A DNA stretch of 5,848 nt. Source: Bacillota bacterium (GTDB lineage: Bacteria > Bacillota_A > Clostridia > Acetivibrionales > DUMB01). A program made the position numbers and the translations under genes. Below are positions 5,588-5,848 of this stretch, one piece after another. How positions within the stretch are numbered: the first letter of the stretch is position 1; every line of letters starts with the position of its first letter. The DNA lies in assembly GCA_023621975.1 (NCBI GenBank), contig JAMOAC010000442.1:1-5848 (forward strand), written 5' to 3'. The notes under the pieces are model-generated. The model ran no database searches. It was not told the origin of the DNA and saw only the letters and a program-made list of their open reading frames with translations.

Positions 5588-5848
5588 TCACACCAGCGTA
5601 TCAAGCCACTTTCGTATTTCCTTTGAAATTTCTTCTACAGACCTGCTGCCGTCTATTGTTTTTATCCTTTCAGGATAAAGGCACGCAAGCCTTTTATAAC
5701 CTTTATATGCTTTCATGTGAAATTCCATACCTTCTTTTTCTATCCTGTCTGCCGCTGATGATGCCATTCTTCTCTTTAGTGCAATCTCAGGGCTTACGTC
5801 TATAAAAAATGTTATATCCGGCATAATTCCGTCAATTGCAGCTTTGTT
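5588..5848 (-). CDS. tmk: Thymidylate kinase, C-terminal part (runs off right edge)
   Basis: The last 86 residues of dTMP kinase, the enzyme phosphorylating dTMP to dTDP in DNA precursor synthesis, are visible, ending in TGA at 5590-5588. The frame is open to the right edge, so the ATG at 5824 is internal and not the start. It begins NKAAIDGIMPDITFFIDVSP, which matches the conserved N..A..G..PD.T..LDV.P segment. The LID arginine and lysine region (KRRMASSAADRIEKEG) follows, then EFHMKAYKGYKRLACLYPERIKTIDGSRSVEEI. The P-loop and dTMP-binding half lie outside the window. A normal Tmk is about 205-215 residues, so roughly 40 percent is seen. It is the first visible gene of the minus-strand operon, directly upstream of darA as in B. 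subtilis. Confidence 0.95.
   Translation of the reverse strand, partial: NKAAIDGIMPDITFFIDVSPEIALKRRMASSAADRIEKEGMEFHMKAYKGYKRLACLYPERIKTIDGSRSVEEISKEIRKWLDTLV

Noticed and set aside
5142..5678. 178-codon plus-strand ORF across yaaR, darA and tmk
   Set aside because: It is antisense to three well-supported conserved genes, with no family resemblance and no plausible ribosome binding site.

Overview
The window looks like chromosomal DNA from an anaerobic, spore-forming member of the Clostridia. The evidence is AT-rich intergenic DNA, strong AGGAGG-type ribosome binding sites, a sporulation gene fragment (spmA), a 2[4Fe-4S] clostridial ferredoxin, an AbrB with a cysteine-paired tail, and a gene string matching the Bacillus/Clostridium tmk-yaaQ-yaaR-holB-yaaT-yabB-yabC-abrB neighbourhood. 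A cellulolytic Clostridia relative (Ruminiclostridium/Acetivibrio type) is plausible, but I cannot prove it from this sequence.

Layout, left to right. Bases 1-89 hold the start of spmA (minus strand, running off the left edge). Bases 90-387 are a divergent AT-rich control region with a tandem 15-bp repeat, an imperfect hairpin, a near-consensus extended -10 promoter and a perfect Spo0A box. abrB follows on the plus strand (388-630). A long hairpin (670-722) separates it from the convergent minus-strand genes. From right to left, in transcription order, these are: tmk (3' part only), darA/yaaQ, yaaR, holB, ricT/yaaT, a 56-residue ferredoxin, a TrmN6/YabB-type methyltransferase and rsmI.

How the genes fit together. 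tmk to ricT have short gaps and coupled ribosome binding sites, so they are probably one transcript. They cover dTMP kinase, a cyclic-di-AMP receptor, an unknown DUF327 protein, the clamp-loader delta' subunit and the Fe-S RNA-maturation factor RicT. The ferredoxin sits where B. subtilis has yabA. It has its own recognisable sigma-A promoter and is followed by two stacked hairpins, so it can form an independent short transcript. The methyltransferase and rsmI overlap by 8 bp and are translationally coupled. The ferredoxin, the methyltransferase and rsmI all appear to start with TTG.

Most of the window is conserved housekeeping DNA. The points most worth a second look are the loxP/dif-reminiscent palindrome beside the ferredoxin terminator, the ferredoxin replacing yabA next to the Fe-S protein RicT, the four-cysteine AbrB, and the Spo0A box just downstream of the abrB promoter. 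I see no convincing wholly new system.
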